In this document: positions 21,043 through 32,129 of the stretch, piece after piece
Numbering within the stretch: position 1 is the stretch's first letter
Layout of the letters: every line of letters starts with the position of its first letter
NCBI GenBank assembly: GCA_014529385.2
Contig: CM043948.1
Location: forward strand, 81,947,760-82,011,759
Length of the DNA stretch: 64,000 nucleotides
Origin: Adiantum capillus-veneris
Taxonomy: Eukaryota; Streptophyta; Polypodiopsida; Polypodiales; Pteridaceae
Direction of reading: 5' to 3'
Translations under genes and position numbers: made by a program
The notes under the pieces: model-generated
The model's input: only the letters and a program-made list of their open reading frames with translations
Databases searched by the model: none
Told to the model about the DNA's origin: nothing

Positions 21043-21628
21043 AATATTCTTGAAAGCTTGCCAAGTCCATGGAGCTATAGAACTCCACCATTGCATAGCA
21101 TTATTTTTGAGAAAACCGGCAGCTCAAGAGATCTTTGACTCTTCAGTGTAGTTCCCAAGGGCATAGATGTTGTCAAACTGCTACAAAAACTGTAAGGCTT
21201 TCTTTCTATCTTTCACGCTTGAAAAGTTTTTTTTGTTTTTTTGGATCCACCATCCCTGAAGTCCTTTGGCTAATTCGATGCAAATCCAGGATGTGGATAA
21301 TAAGGATAGGCATACGGTCTCCAAGCGAGGTAAACATCTGATGGTTGCACCAAACTCCCCCAATCAGAATAGAGGACTGAGTAGGTTGTCGGTTAGAAGC
21401 CTTTGTGCTTTCTGGTGCCGGAGGAGGAGGAACAGCCTGAGGCAGTAGAGGAGGCAACATGTAGTTCAAAAACTGTTGAGAGCTCTGTAGAATCAAGAGG
21501 TTGTGTTGAGGATGCGTCGAGAGTATGTCGCAAAGGAACTGCAGATACTCTGTAGAATCCAAAAGCACCATCTTGCTCTCTCTGTTCTTGGAGAGACCGG
21601 TATGCTTTCAGTAAAGCACACGCTTGAA
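21043..21628 (-). pseudogene. gag, N-terminal part, of minus-strand F1 element
   Basis: The minus-strand reading frame from 21571 begins MVLLDSTEYLQFLCDIL, has a Pro-rich LPQAVPPPPAPE segment, then shifts frame. Near 21050-21130 another frame reads AMQWWSSIAPWTWQAFKNIF, the capsid core. It continues at 9693 beyond the F2 insertion. The protein is broken by frameshifts. This is the only part of the element with recognisable coding sequence, so pol is absent or lost. Confidence 0.6.
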
Positions 21629-21640
21629 GCTTTGATACCA
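21629..21640 (-). promoter_or_regulatory. primer binding site (one mismatch)
   Basis: Minus strand TGGTATCAAAGC next to the 5' LTR end, the same variant as at 2620. Confidence 0.8.
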
Positions 21641-21641
21641 C

Positions 21642-23048
21642 TGTAACGGGATTGCACCACATGCCAACTGAAAGAACAAACTGGAACTAGCTTTTAGCAC
21701 CTCAATGCATTTGGACCGGATATGTTTCTTCATGTGGATGATAGCGCATGCAGGATTGCCTGTTGGTACTTGGTCGGCAGTCACTGGTCATGATCCGACT
21801 TGTGAGAGATGTACTTCAGAGCCCGAGTCTTTAAGGCAGTGTTTCTAGGTTTGTCCTTTTGCTAGGTTTGTCCTTTTGCGCAGCCAATGTGGATGACAAT
21901 TTGTTGTTTGCTGATTAGAGTGGGCATCCAAGATGTGTTTGTGACGTGGAGGGCAGTTGCATTGCTTTTGCAATTTCTGGGGTCTCACACCTTTTTTCAG
22001 GGCTTGCCGACAGATCGAGTCTTCCTGCTTACTTCCAAGAGTGATGAGAGCCATGTGCTGAGGGCTGCCAGTGACATAGAGCTCTCTGACGATATGATTT
22101 TCAACGGGACGATATGCAGCATCACGCTTCGGACCATGTGGAAGGCTCGATGTGCCCACATTCTTGGCTCACAGTCCTCCCCTACGTCCACCATTTTGAC
22201 AACCATCTAGATAGAGCTACTGCATACTCTTCGCAGTAGTGGGATTCTTCAGCCGGCTCCTCCAGGACAGCGGAGTAGCGTCGATGCATCTTTCTTCACA
22301 GATGGGCACGATCGTCAATTCCTTTCCATCGGGATCAGGGTCACATCACATGGCATTATGCACCCCCACAGTGGTTCATTCTACATTCATCGTACAGACC
22401 ACCTTGATGCTTACATAGCCTACACATCGTCACTCCTCTTTGGTACTTCCTCTGGGTGATAGGCCATTGAGCATCTCTGGAAAAATGGCATTGGCCCCAA
22501 ACCCTTGCACCCCTTTCGGTATTCCTTTATATTGCTCCAATAAGGTACAAGCTCTAGGGGCTCTTCTCTGATTCCCTGCAAGGTGCAATGCTAGAGAGAG
22601 TGCCCTTTTGGCCTATGGCCTCTCCAAAAGCAAGTACATGAAAAGCAAAACTTCTAAAGCTTTAAGTCCAAAATCTGGCGCCCCAAATGTTGTCAGCGCA
22701 AATTACGAAAATCCGTATAGCCAGCCAACATAAATTCTGAACTGTACGTACAACGTGCCACATCATCATCTTTTGTGTGGATTGTCTGCTGGGGTCTTTT
22801 TAGTGGGTTAGGCCCCTCGGCCACTGATCTGCAAGTTGTTTAGGGTTAGGATTTTAACCCTGACCCCTTTTGTCTTCAGTTTGGAGTTTTAGGCCACTCG
22901 GCTGTCTTCAGTAAGTTGGAACTTCTTCTTTTCTTCTGCTTCTAGGGTTTAGGCCCCTCGACCGGGATCTGCAAGCTGGCTAGGGCTAAGGTCATTGAGT
23001 CCTAACCTTCTTCGTCTTCAGTGGTTGACACGTCAGCAGTTTGTGACA
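21642..23048 (-). repeat. F1 5' LTR, 1407 bp
   Basis: On the minus strand it begins TGTCACAAACTGCTGACGTG at 23048, like the 1948-4802 element, and ends CCCGTTACA at 21642 beside the primer site. The core (GGCCCCAAACCC...CCCCTTTCGGTATTCC, plus strand) is at 22491-22530. Blocks of TTTAGGCCCCTCGRCC recur near 22809, 22888 and 22946 in a diverged tandem arrangement. Confidence 0.8.
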
Positions 23049-23769
23049 TTCTCCACCTCCAAATTTGGGTCTATATTCGATCAAAATGACTGCTCAGTGC
23101 AGCCAATAGACCACCTCTTTGCCAAACTCGTACCATATCCTCAAAAACTCGCATCGGATACGAAAATACTAGATGTGAATCTTGAAAAACAGCAAGCCAA
23201 CTCCTCTTCCAAACAAAGCACCCGAACAGACCCCAAAAATGCTCCAAGGTCGATCTTAACATGGAAGATGGACGGATATAGCTGAAAACAGTGGCAATAG
23301 GTGTACAACCTTTGGTATCCGATGGCAGACAGCAGCAACCTCCCGATGTGGAACCTCAGAGCAACCCCGTCGCGGTGATGTCCTAGATCTGCAAGGTACA
23401 CACATTTGGAGAGTGCCTAGGGCAAGAGAGGCCGCTGATGGAGAGAGATCTGCAATAATGCAAGGGATCTAAAGAGAGGGAGGGCGATTGGGAAAAAATG
23501 TAGTGATAAAAACATTGGAGAGAGAATGCTAGAGAGTGTAAGCACCCACGCAAAACTTGAAAAAATATAACAAGCACCAAGGAGAGTAGAGACACAATGA
23601 GGGTTGAAGATGGGTGAACTCCAAAGGCAGAGAGGTCCATTTTTGTGCTCCAGTTTGTGACAAGTAGCACATACAAAAAATGCATGCCATGTATTCTCAA
23701 GGCTTGTTTATAGAGATGGCAAAGTGATCATCACGAAGAAAAAGAGTGCATGGCGGTGCACGATCTATG
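23049..23769. other. unassigned spacer
   Basis: I recognise no gene, domain or repeat. Frames of 60-105 codons on both strands lack domain signals. Confidence 0.4.
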
Positions 23770-24215
23770 GGACCATGCTAAGGTTTGGGTTATGGAATTG
23801 TATTGGATCTTGTTGATTGGATGCAGATGCTTTTAAGGAGGCTTTTAAAGGACGAGATATTGGATTATTATCAGAAACTCATCAGTGTGAGGCGAGGACC
23901 TTGCCCGAAGTCTCAGGGTATGTGGGGGATCAGTGGCTAAGAAAGAAGCTTGTGGGGGATACTAGGATTAGAAAGAGGTGGTCGTGCTTTACAAGGAGTC
24001 ACATCCCTCTATATAGGTGGTATAGAGGGAGGAGCATGCTCGCTGTATGTGGATTGGAGTTTAGAGAGAGGATTGTTATCCTTTTTTTTATTGGAAGTGC
24101 TACTTTGCACCTTCTATCTTTGAATTCACTATCCCAATGGGCAATTTCCTTATGTGATCACGGATGATGATCTAGAGTACTTGAAAGTGGGGGACTTCAA
24201 TACACGGTCACACAC
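23770..24215 (+). pseudogene. LINE (non-LTR) endonuclease-domain fragment
   Basis: It reads FGLWNC near 23787, then FKEAFKGRDIGLLSETH, LPEVSGYV, FRERIVILFFI and, after a frameshift, LKVGDFNTRS near 24180-24205. WN..G, the xxLLSETH glutamate and GDFN are the conserved blocks of apurinic-type LINE endonucleases, which nick the target for reverse transcription. It is compressed and frameshifted, and a CA tract begins directly after GDFNTRS. No LINE RT follows. Confidence 0.6.
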
Positions 24216-24293
24216 ACACACATGCGTGCGCGTGCATGCATGTGAGCCTTTGGGACAGATCAAAAAGCTCACATGGGATAGTTTGCACGATTT

Positions 24294-24338
<45 letters not shown>
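24207..24338. repeat. short (CA)n and (CT)n microsatellites
   Basis: A short CA/GC-rich alternation at 24208-24243 and (CT)n at 24298-24338. Confidence 0.85.
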
Positions 24339-24340
<2 letters not shown>

Positions 24341-25194
24341 GGATTACCCCCTCCCCACTTACCACAGGACCACATTTGTTACTTAGTACTTTTGTCCTTT
24401 CTCGATAGATGTGTAATGTTTGATTTGTCTCATAGGCCGATTTTGGCCTCTAATAGACGCAAAAATATCTTTTTCTCTTTCTTTATCACATCTGTTCCAT
24501 GTTTCAGGAATCAAATCGAATGTCATCTTGTAAAGCATATACGGGGCGGGATAAGAGTTTAAAGAATATTCTTACAAATGTGCCAAGGTAGATGGTGCAG
24601 ATTCGTGTTATTAAAAAAAACAATCCTGACAAAAGGGATTTAGCTACATGAATTGTACAGTACAGAGCCTATGCTGGTTGAATGGGAGCTGATGGAGACG
24701 AATACATGTCACAAAGGCTCTTGTTGATAAACAGTCTTAAGATGAGAAGGCATTTTTGTAGTTGCAAGACAGCAAGATAGGTTTCTATTCTTGTGGTGTG
24801 GTCATTCTCCAGTCTACATTGTGATATATTGTCCAACTTGATAAATGTTAACACTTCGAAGTGTGCACCATTACATTTGTTAATTTTATCAAACTAAGAC
24901 AAGAGTTTCTAATAAGCAATCGGTCTCACAACGAAGGGGGACATGAGACAACAAAAGAGGAGAGCCATGGCCCACACAACGAGTGGAAGACCATGCAAGA
25001 AGCTCTAGATTTGAGGACAGGATGAGAGCTCTAGATTCAATCACGATTTTCTAGCTTTTTTTTATGATCTCCATACTCTTTTCACTTATAAGTAGATTTT
25101 TTATTTTTCTGAGATTACTACTAGGATAGCCCTACTGGCTGGCATCTTAGTTTATCCATTACTTTCTCAGATTCCTTTGACTTGAGTCTCACCT
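24339..25194. other. unassigned AT-rich spacer
   Basis: No coding signal or recognised repeat is seen. Confidence 0.4.
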
Positions 25195-25330
25195 CTTAGG
25201 CTCCTACCTCGAGATGCCTACCCTTCAAAAGGGAAATTCGGGATTCAAACCCGCAACCGCCACCTCTCGTGAAGGCCCCATAACCAAGCAAGCAAACGTG
25301 CACAGTTACAATCAGCGGCGATCCTAAAAA
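25195..25330 (-). repeat. tRNA-related SINE-like head (candidate)
   Basis: The minus strand contains GCGGGTTTGAATCCCG (about 25232-25247), a very good RNA polymerase III B-box. GCTTGGTTATGGGGC about 40 bases upstream could be an A-box. It is not a complete tRNA cloverleaf. A SINE is the best guess, but no second copy in the window supports it. Confidence 0.35.
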
Positions 25331-25345
25331 AAAGTAATGTTGAAC

Positions 25346-25347
<2 letters not shown>

Positions 25348-25376
<29 letters not shown>
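25348..25376. repeat. poly-C tract
   Basis: Twenty-nine consecutive C. There is no long ORF and no LTR context. Confidence 0.95.
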
Positions 25377-25377
<1 letters not shown>

Positions 25378-26405
25378 CCCCGGCTACCGGCTTCGTCCAA
25401 TGCCAGCCTGCGTCCTCCTGGACATCGCCTTCACCTTCGCACGGTGCCATCTGCCTGCCTTGCCTTCCCTTCCTCGTTGGTCGCCACCTGCTTGCGAGCC
25501 TGCCTACTTCCCTTTTCGTCTTGGTTGATTGCCAGCGGGGATCTTCCCTGATTCTCAATAATAAAACAATAATAATGATCGGGTACCCCCTACAAGGATA
25601 GCCTTATACAATCTTGCTGCATCAATGCTTATCTCGCAACATTGGCACGAATTATGGCCCCCTCTTCAATGTTGTTATGTGCTTGTTTTGAGTTTGTATC
25701 CATGATGTTGCAGAAAGGGTCATTGGCTCTTCTAGAAGAGTTGATTTGTTCTTTTGGACGTATAGGCTTATTAATTCATGCAATTCAATTTAGAGCTCAA
25801 TAGGATGTTAGAAATTGTCCTCTTTGGTCACAAGCGACCTTATCTTGTGAATTTCACGTAGGATTCAGGAAGATATGGCTTGCCTTTTTCTAATTTTGAT
25901 GCATACTAGTATGTCGTACCCATTTTGGAAAAAGGCTTAATAAGCCGAATCTCAGAAAATACTGGTCGCAAGTGGCGTAGCAGCATGGAAATGCGCGACC
26001 AGCACCCAGATGGTTGTGCAACAGTCAAACAGGTGGGCGTGCGAGCAAGGCGAGACAAGCATGGCATGGGACGCACATTTCAGTGTTGTGGGCAGAGCAG
26101 AAGGAAGACCACTTGCAAGATTTTTTTCATACATGAATTGCCGTTTTGGAACACCTCGACATAGCTGCTTGGTTGGTTACGTGATATCATCAGCAGGGTA
26201 ATTGTGTGGTGGTGATGAGTTCGAGTCCACTGTCTCCCCTCTTCCTTTTTATGAGGATATGACAACAATCTCCTAAGTGGTAAGCAACGCGGAATCTTGG
26301 CAGGTATCAAGGTAGTTTATTATCAAGCCTACCAGTATGTACTCCTCACATATGTGACCCACTATGTGACCCACGCGATGCTGTGGTCAAGAAAGCATGT
26401 CAATT

Positions 26406-26407
<2 letters not shown>
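25377..26407. other. unassigned spacer with one B-box-like site
   Basis: No gene is seen. GATGAGTTCGAGTCCACTG at 26215-26233 fits a polymerase III B-box (AGTTCGAGTCC) and may mark an old SINE. No matching A-box is clear. Confidence 0.35.
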
Positions 26408-26484
<77 letters not shown>

Positions 26485-26499
26485 GAAGTCATGTAGGTA

Positions 26500-26530
<31 letters not shown>

Positions 26531-26531
26531 A
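26408..26531. repeat. (CT)n(AC)n then (GT)n compound microsatellite
   Basis: CT 26410-26445, AC 26447-26481, GT 26504-26531. Confidence 0.95.
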
Positions 26532-26594
26532 TCTACGCAGCCACATGTGAGGAGAATGGAACTCTAGTCTAAAAAGATAATAATATATAGGTTT

Positions 26595-26597
<3 letters not shown>

Positions 26598-26643
<46 letters not shown>
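26598..26643. repeat. (CT)n microsatellite
   Basis: About 22 CT units. It is followed by TTGAGATCAAGACTC at about 26664-26678, a motif that returns after the array at 27072. Confidence 0.95.
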
Positions 26644-26645
<2 letters not shown>

Positions 26646-26757
26646 ATCTCTCTCGTATTAGATCTTGAGATCAAGACTCATCTAGCAGATCTTTACTATC
26701 TCTTTCTCCACCTTCTTTTCTCCCTGTCTATTCTTTTGAGTTGAAGACTTGCTAGGT

Positions 26758-26794
<37 letters not shown>
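26758..26794. repeat. (CT)n microsatellite
   Basis: About 18 CT units, preceded by TTGAGTTGAAGACTTGCTAG. Confidence 0.95.
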
Positions 26795-26797
<3 letters not shown>

Positions 26798-27068
26798 TAA
26801 TGAGCACATGGAGTGCTTTTAGCTGATTGGTTGCGACTGACTCATCCTTCACACGACTTCTAATAAATTCAAACTACCCATATCTCCCTACTCATCAACC
26901 AATGATAAAGTACCAGATTTCTACCAGCTTGCGATTGTTGCACCATGCTATCAAAACCATGACTTGCCCAAAGATGGGCTTCTCACGACCTTGAGTTGTT
27001 TGAAGCAAGACAAGTTTTGGTTAGTGCCACACTCCATGTCACTTTTGGAGGGCTACCAAGTTGCCAAG

Positions 27069-27183
<115 letters not shown>

Positions 27184-27258
27184 CAAGTCTTGAGTTCAAG
27201 ACTTTCTTGCTAGATTTTCATTGTCCATTTGAATTCTTCCTATGCTGTTAAAAATCAT

Positions 27259-27346
<88 letters not shown>
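27259..27346. repeat. (CT)n(CA)n compound microsatellite
   Basis: CT 27259-27306, CA 27306-27346, then GTGTGCGCATGCGCACACA, a palindrome centred on GCATGC. Confidence 0.95.
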
Positions 27347-27349
<3 letters not shown>

Positions 27350-27656
27350 TGCGCATGCGCACACATATCTTGGAATAGATGTAAAACGTCTACATGGTCT
27401 TAAATATGTGCATCTTAAGTAGTCAGAGGCGGTGTCTCCCAAAATATTAAACAACATTGCTAGCCACAGAAAATGCCCAAATGCATCCAATGCTAGGACG
27501 CTTTGCATCGTTGCATCCCCATTAAGGTCTTTTCGTATTCAATATTATAGGAAAAGAACCCATTTTGACTTTTCACTTCAATTACTTCCCTGATGATTTG
27601 AGGATGGGAGAGTGCATGGAGAAGAATGTGTGCCTAGGTTTGGACAGGCGAATGGG

Positions 27657-27658
<2 letters not shown>

Positions 27659-27707
<49 letters not shown>
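27659..27707. repeat. (CT)n microsatellite
   Basis: About 24 CT units. The serine/leucine and arginine/glutamate frames across it are chance. Confidence 0.95.
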
Positions 27708-27709
<2 letters not shown>

Positions 27710-27779
27710 GGTGCTTATCCCCTATTTGCCTTTGCTTCACAACTGAGTTATTGTTGTTGAACGTTGCACGCCATCGCTT

Positions 27780-28330
27780 GGCCAAACATAAAAAAATACA
27801 ATATCTCCATGCTCCAAAAGAGCCATAGTAGCAAAAAAATCTACGAAGTACAAAAACCTTCAAATATAGTAAATTTTTCTCTAAATGTTTTGGGAAAAAG
27901 CAAGTATAGCGAATTGTTAAAAAAACCTTCTTTTAGTGTGATCCCACCTACAAATTTTAAAGATTATCTTGAAATTCTAGATTTGAAGGTGAGGAAACCT
28001 ACAAAGTATAGAGAAATTGAGTGTAAAAGCCAGCAAATATAATAAAGTTGCCCCTAAAATTTCTCATATATAAGTTTTTAAAGTTTTTGAGAGAACCATT
28101 CTGCCTCAACTCGATTTAGTGTAACCCCCCTTACAAAATTTTGAGATTTGCCTCGAAATTTTTAATTTTCCTTTAAGCACTCAAAAAAACTTAGGGTTAG
28201 AGCAATCCCACCTATGAATTTTGAGATTCACCTTTAAATTCCAAGTCAATTCCATTTGAAGGCGAGATCACCCGCCAAGCTCAAAGAAATCTACTATAAA
28301 AACCTTCAAAAATAGCCGAGTGTTGCAAGA
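27780..28330. repeat. diverged direct repeats, AT-rich
   Basis: A block of the form CCCACCTACAAATTTTAAAGAT...CTTGAAATTC recurs with changes near 27945, 28125 and 28208. No gene is seen. Confidence 0.4.
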
Positions 28331-28560
28331 GTTGCCTCCCGTTGTCCGCCTTTCCATCTCTTGAGCTCCGTTCCGACCTTGGGCTTGCCTGCCTTTACCT
28401 TGGACTAGTCGGATCAAACTTTTCCAATTACGTCAATTTTCGATTTTGTCGATTCTGGATTCTATAGATGTCACTTTGTCGATTGCTAATTGCAAGACCA
28501 ATGCTTATTCTCCCTCCTCTCTCTCTAGTGTTGGTGTGAAAACCCTCTTACCCCCCCCTC

Positions 28561-28562
<2 letters not shown>

Positions 28563-28599
<37 letters not shown>

Positions 28600-28671
28600 C
28601 ACACACACACACACACTCACTCACTTGCATAGGTTGTAGCGAATGGCGCTCTCTCTTACTCACTCACACAT

Positions 28672-28737
<66 letters not shown>

Positions 28738-28757
28738 ACACACTCACACTCACACGT

Positions 28758-28846
<89 letters not shown>
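28563..28846. repeat. three consecutive (CT)n(CA)n arrays
   Basis: CT 28563-28596 with CA to about 28618, CT 28674-28702 with CA to about 28756, CT 28759-28804 with CA to 28846. All have CT 5' of CA on the plus strand. Confidence 0.95.
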
Positions 28847-28847
<1 letters not shown>

Positions 28848-28918
28848 GATGAATCAAATGGACCACTCTCTATTTCTCAACAATCTCACTCGCACACAAA
28901 AGCTTGTAATCAGCAACA

Positions 28919-29018
<100 letters not shown>

Positions 29019-29163
29019 GTGCGCGCAATGTGTGGAATATCTACAACAAATCGCTAGACTTCCATTGCTGAATCGCCGAGCTCGTTGTGCTTCATTAGTG
29101 CAATGCAAAAGTGGAACGCCTTCGTGCAACGTTTTAACACCTCAACAAATGGCACGTCGACTC

Positions 29164-29204
<41 letters not shown>

Positions 29205-29211
29205 GGTAGCG

Positions 29212-29278
<67 letters not shown>
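29164..29278. repeat. two (CT)n(CA)n arrays
   Basis: CT 29164-29187/CA to 29204, a short spacer, CT 29215-29251/CA to 29278. Confidence 0.95.
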
Positions 29279-29281
<3 letters not shown>

Positions 29282-29464
29282 CACAAACATGTGTTTGCAA
29301 TTGTTGACCTTCAAGGGTTGTGAGATCGAAGATCACTTACAACATGGAAGATTCGTGCAAGCCTCCAACGAGAGGTTTATTGGGTGACATAGAGGGAAGT
29401 TCTTTATAGCCTCAAAATGAAAAGTGAAGCCACTCTTCAAATGGCTTTTAAAAGTAAAAGTAGT

Positions 29465-29508
29465 CTGAGTGGTTAGTGTTGAAATTTGAGGCTCGAGTGA
29501 AACTCCAT
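29465..29508 (+). repeat. tRNA-like SINE head (candidate)
   Basis: GAGTGGTTAGTG resembles an A-box and GGCTCGAGTGAAACTCC, about 15 bases on, a degenerate B-box. No cloverleaf is complete, so it is not called a tRNA gene. Confidence 0.3.
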
Positions 29509-29952
29509 GGCCTTCCCATAAATATGATAAATATAGTACTAAGTTCTTTTGACTTAACATTGTCAAGAATGAGAAGCCTTTTCATTTTCTACCATCTTAT
29601 TACTTACCCTTTACTTTTGAATTTCAAATTAAAATTTTTAAAAGGTTCTCTTTGAAATGAAGTGAAGTGTGACATGTGGAGGGTCTTTCCTTCTTTGAAA
29701 ATTTTAAGCTCCATTATAAAGAGTATAGATGGCCTTCCCATAAATATGATAAATATAGTACTAAGTTCTTTTGACTTAACATTGTCAAGAATGAGAAGCC
29801 TTTTCATTTTCTACCATCTTAGTACTTATCCTTTACTTTTGGATTTCAAATTAAATTTTTTAAAAGGTTCTCTTTGAAATGAAGTGAAGTGTGACATGTG
29901 GAGGGTCTTTTCTTCCTTGAAAATTTTAAGCTCCATTATAAAGAGTATAGAT
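29509..29952. repeat. 222-bp tandem duplication (two copies)
   Basis: Copy 1 is 29509-29730 and copy 2 is 29731-29952, both starting GGCCTTCCCATAAATATG and ending AAGAGTATAGAT, with only a handful of differences. No ORF is shared that looks like a protein. Confidence 0.9.
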
Positions 29953-30407
29953 TACTAAAGTTTTAATAAACCTAACATCATCTTTTTGGAAAAAATAGTC
30001 GACTCAATGCTTTGTACTCTTGACCGCTACCTTTGGGCATAGCATCCATCCTTTACCCTTGTCCCTCTGTCAAAACAGATTCAAATTTCAATTGCAAGAT
30101 TATATGATTTCACAAATGACATTTGGGTGTACTCCTCGTGATTTGACTCTTTTTGCCACTCTTCTCACCTTTGTAGGCATCATGAAGTATGGAAGTTTTT
30201 ACTTCTCTTATGTATATTCCTAACAAATAGACACATTCGCAAAAATAGCAAAGTTGTCAATTACATACATCCTTATGCTTTGTGAAGCTTGAACTATACT
30301 TTGAGCTCTGTATAGGGGCGGTCTGTGTCTTTGAGAAGTCTAGCTCTAATAAGGCAATGCCATCTCTCATGAACTCGAATAAAAACTGCAAGGTCATTCG
30401 TAGGGTG
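29953..30407. other. unassigned spacer
   Basis: No recognised feature. A 67-codon frame (30020-30223) lacks domain signals. Confidence 0.4.
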
Positions 30408-30948
30408 TGTAACATACTTGGGGACCCCAAGTCAAGAATCTCGCATGACAAACAAGAGAGAATCACTTTAAAAATACTTCACACTTAAATCACAGTTCAA
30501 TTGAGTCGACACGGCCCAGCGTAGTTCCATGCCCAGAGAGATTGGCCCCAAATATTGGCATCCCTTTTGGTTTTTTTTTTTTGTATTAATGCTTCAGAAA
30601 AGTAGAGATGCCGACGGTCCTCTCTACTCACAGGCTTGTCAGTACGAATGAGCCAAAGAAAGACCCAGGGATCTTATTTAAAGGCCCTTGGCCATGGAAA
30701 AGCAGAAACATGAAAAGCTTTCAACTCAAAAACATTGACTCCCCATTGAAAGATGGCGCTATATCAGCCAGCGAAATTTGCAAAAATCCTTATGCTGCCA
30801 CATTAGCTCAGCTTGTGCAATATTCAAAATTTTGTACGGCCTGTCTCAACGCGATTTGCGGGTTTTCGTATAGCAAGCCCACCACCAGCTTCTTTATTAT
30901 TTTAATGTCCCTAGGGGCCCATCAGACGGGACTCTAGTGGTTGAAACA
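30408..30948 (-). repeat. F1 LTR, 541 bp
   Basis: On the minus strand it runs from TGTTTCAACC at 30948 to ...ATGTTACA at 30408. The TATA-like TTTAAATA is at 30675-30682, and the core GGCCCCAAATATTGGCATCCC (plus strand) is near 30541-30561. The flanks GGGTG and AATCA do not match, and no primer site lies next to it. It is thus a truncated or rearranged element and not a clean solo insertion. Its right end abuts the 3' end of PLE-2. Confidence 0.75.
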
Positions 30949-32125
30949 AATCATAAGAGAGAATAAAGCACTCATAAAGCTATAAAAGCAAGGGACACAA
31001 GAAAAAGAAGAAAAGAAAAACTAAATCACTTTATTTCCTATGAAAGAAAACTAGATAAAACAAAACATTAATAAGTTAAAAATGTTTTTAGAAAAGTCAT
31101 ACGCAAAATAAGTTGACGGAGCTTACTTGGCTAAACCTAAAAACGTAAGCTATCTACGAAATCAAAAAATGATTACTACTACAAACCTACAAAGAAGAGG
31201 TTGCAAATAACCAAAGAAGTACAAAGATCTAAACTTGACAATATGCAACCTCAACTCTTCATTGCTTTTCCAAAGAGAAAGAATAAGATTATATCATCCA
31301 TAGCTTGGACAACAACTTTGACATCCCTACTCATGTCGTCAGTGCCCAAGAGTAGGTGCAAGTTTGTATAGAGGTCATTCATGCTTTGAACGTACTCTAC
31401 AAAACCAACGAGGTGAGTTTCTATCACCCTTCGGAGGTGATGGGAATACTCAGCCATGATAAAGGCTAGCGTTTGTCAAGCTAGAGTAAAAATACTAGAA
31501 GCGCTAGAGATCAAAACAACAAAATAGTGTGTTACTAAGTCAAACAACAAGTGGGCTTTTAAGCTCCCCACTTTTATTGAATGTACTACTATTATCTTGA
31601 ACATTCCAAAGGAAGAAATATTAAAAATAAACTTACTATGATGTAAAATTGAACAAAAGTTTTTCATGATTCTTTTGAATGAGTATCCTTCTTCAACAAG
31701 TAAAGAAATAAGATGGCACGATTGAGCAACAAATGCAGATTTATTAGAGCAAAAATGAGAAAATCTAAATAATTGAGAGCAAATGACATCGTACTTAGCT
31801 AAAAGAGAAATTTTCGAAGAAGGCATACAGATGATATTAAGATTGACATATTCTAGTAAGGCGCTTATCATAGATATATACTTCTAATCCCAAGGGAGTC
31901 TGAAAAATCTTAAGGTCTAAAAAGGTGCAACAATCACTATTTGTGGTACATTTAAGTTCACAAAACTCTTTAGAATAAATTCCTCCACCTATAGAACTTG
32001 AATTCAAGTACATAAAATCTTGAAAAAAAGGAACGTCAGGAACAAAAAGATCATCTACAAAGCGTCTTATATTGCATAACTTGTGCAAAAATATTGGGCA
32101 AGTGCTAGCAAGGTTCTTGTTCAGA
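30949..32125 (-). pseudogene. PLE-2, 3' half: RT motif C to 3' end
   Basis: Minus-strand reading includes LCNIRRFVDDLFVPDVPFFQDFMY (catalytic FVDD at about 32046-32062), CTTNSDCCTFLDLKIF, GLEVYIYDKRL, and after breaks SLLAKYDVICSQLFRFSHFC and GYSFKRIMKNF. This is the palm C motif and thumb-side part of a Penelope-like RT. It aligns with 40335-41599 to the same 3' point (AT-ATAAGAG, about 30949). No GIY-YIG endonuclease motif is visible downstream. Stops and frameshifts make it dead. Confidence 0.65.
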
Positions 32126-32129
32126 TCCA

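Noticed and set aside
21845-22210. 104-107 codon frames in F1 LTR
   Set aside because: They lie wholly inside the LTR and antisense frames are equally open.
23817-24167. Host gene at the 116-codon frame
   Set aside because: The sequence matches LINE endonuclease blocks and continues in another frame to GDFN.
25195-25330. Possible tRNA gene on the minus strand (good B-box)
   Set aside because: No acceptor stem or full cloverleaf can be formed, so it is listed only as a SINE-like candidate.
30408-30948. Clean solo LTR with target duplication
   Set aside because: The flanks GGGTG and AATCA do not match, so it is kept as a truncated F1 LTR.
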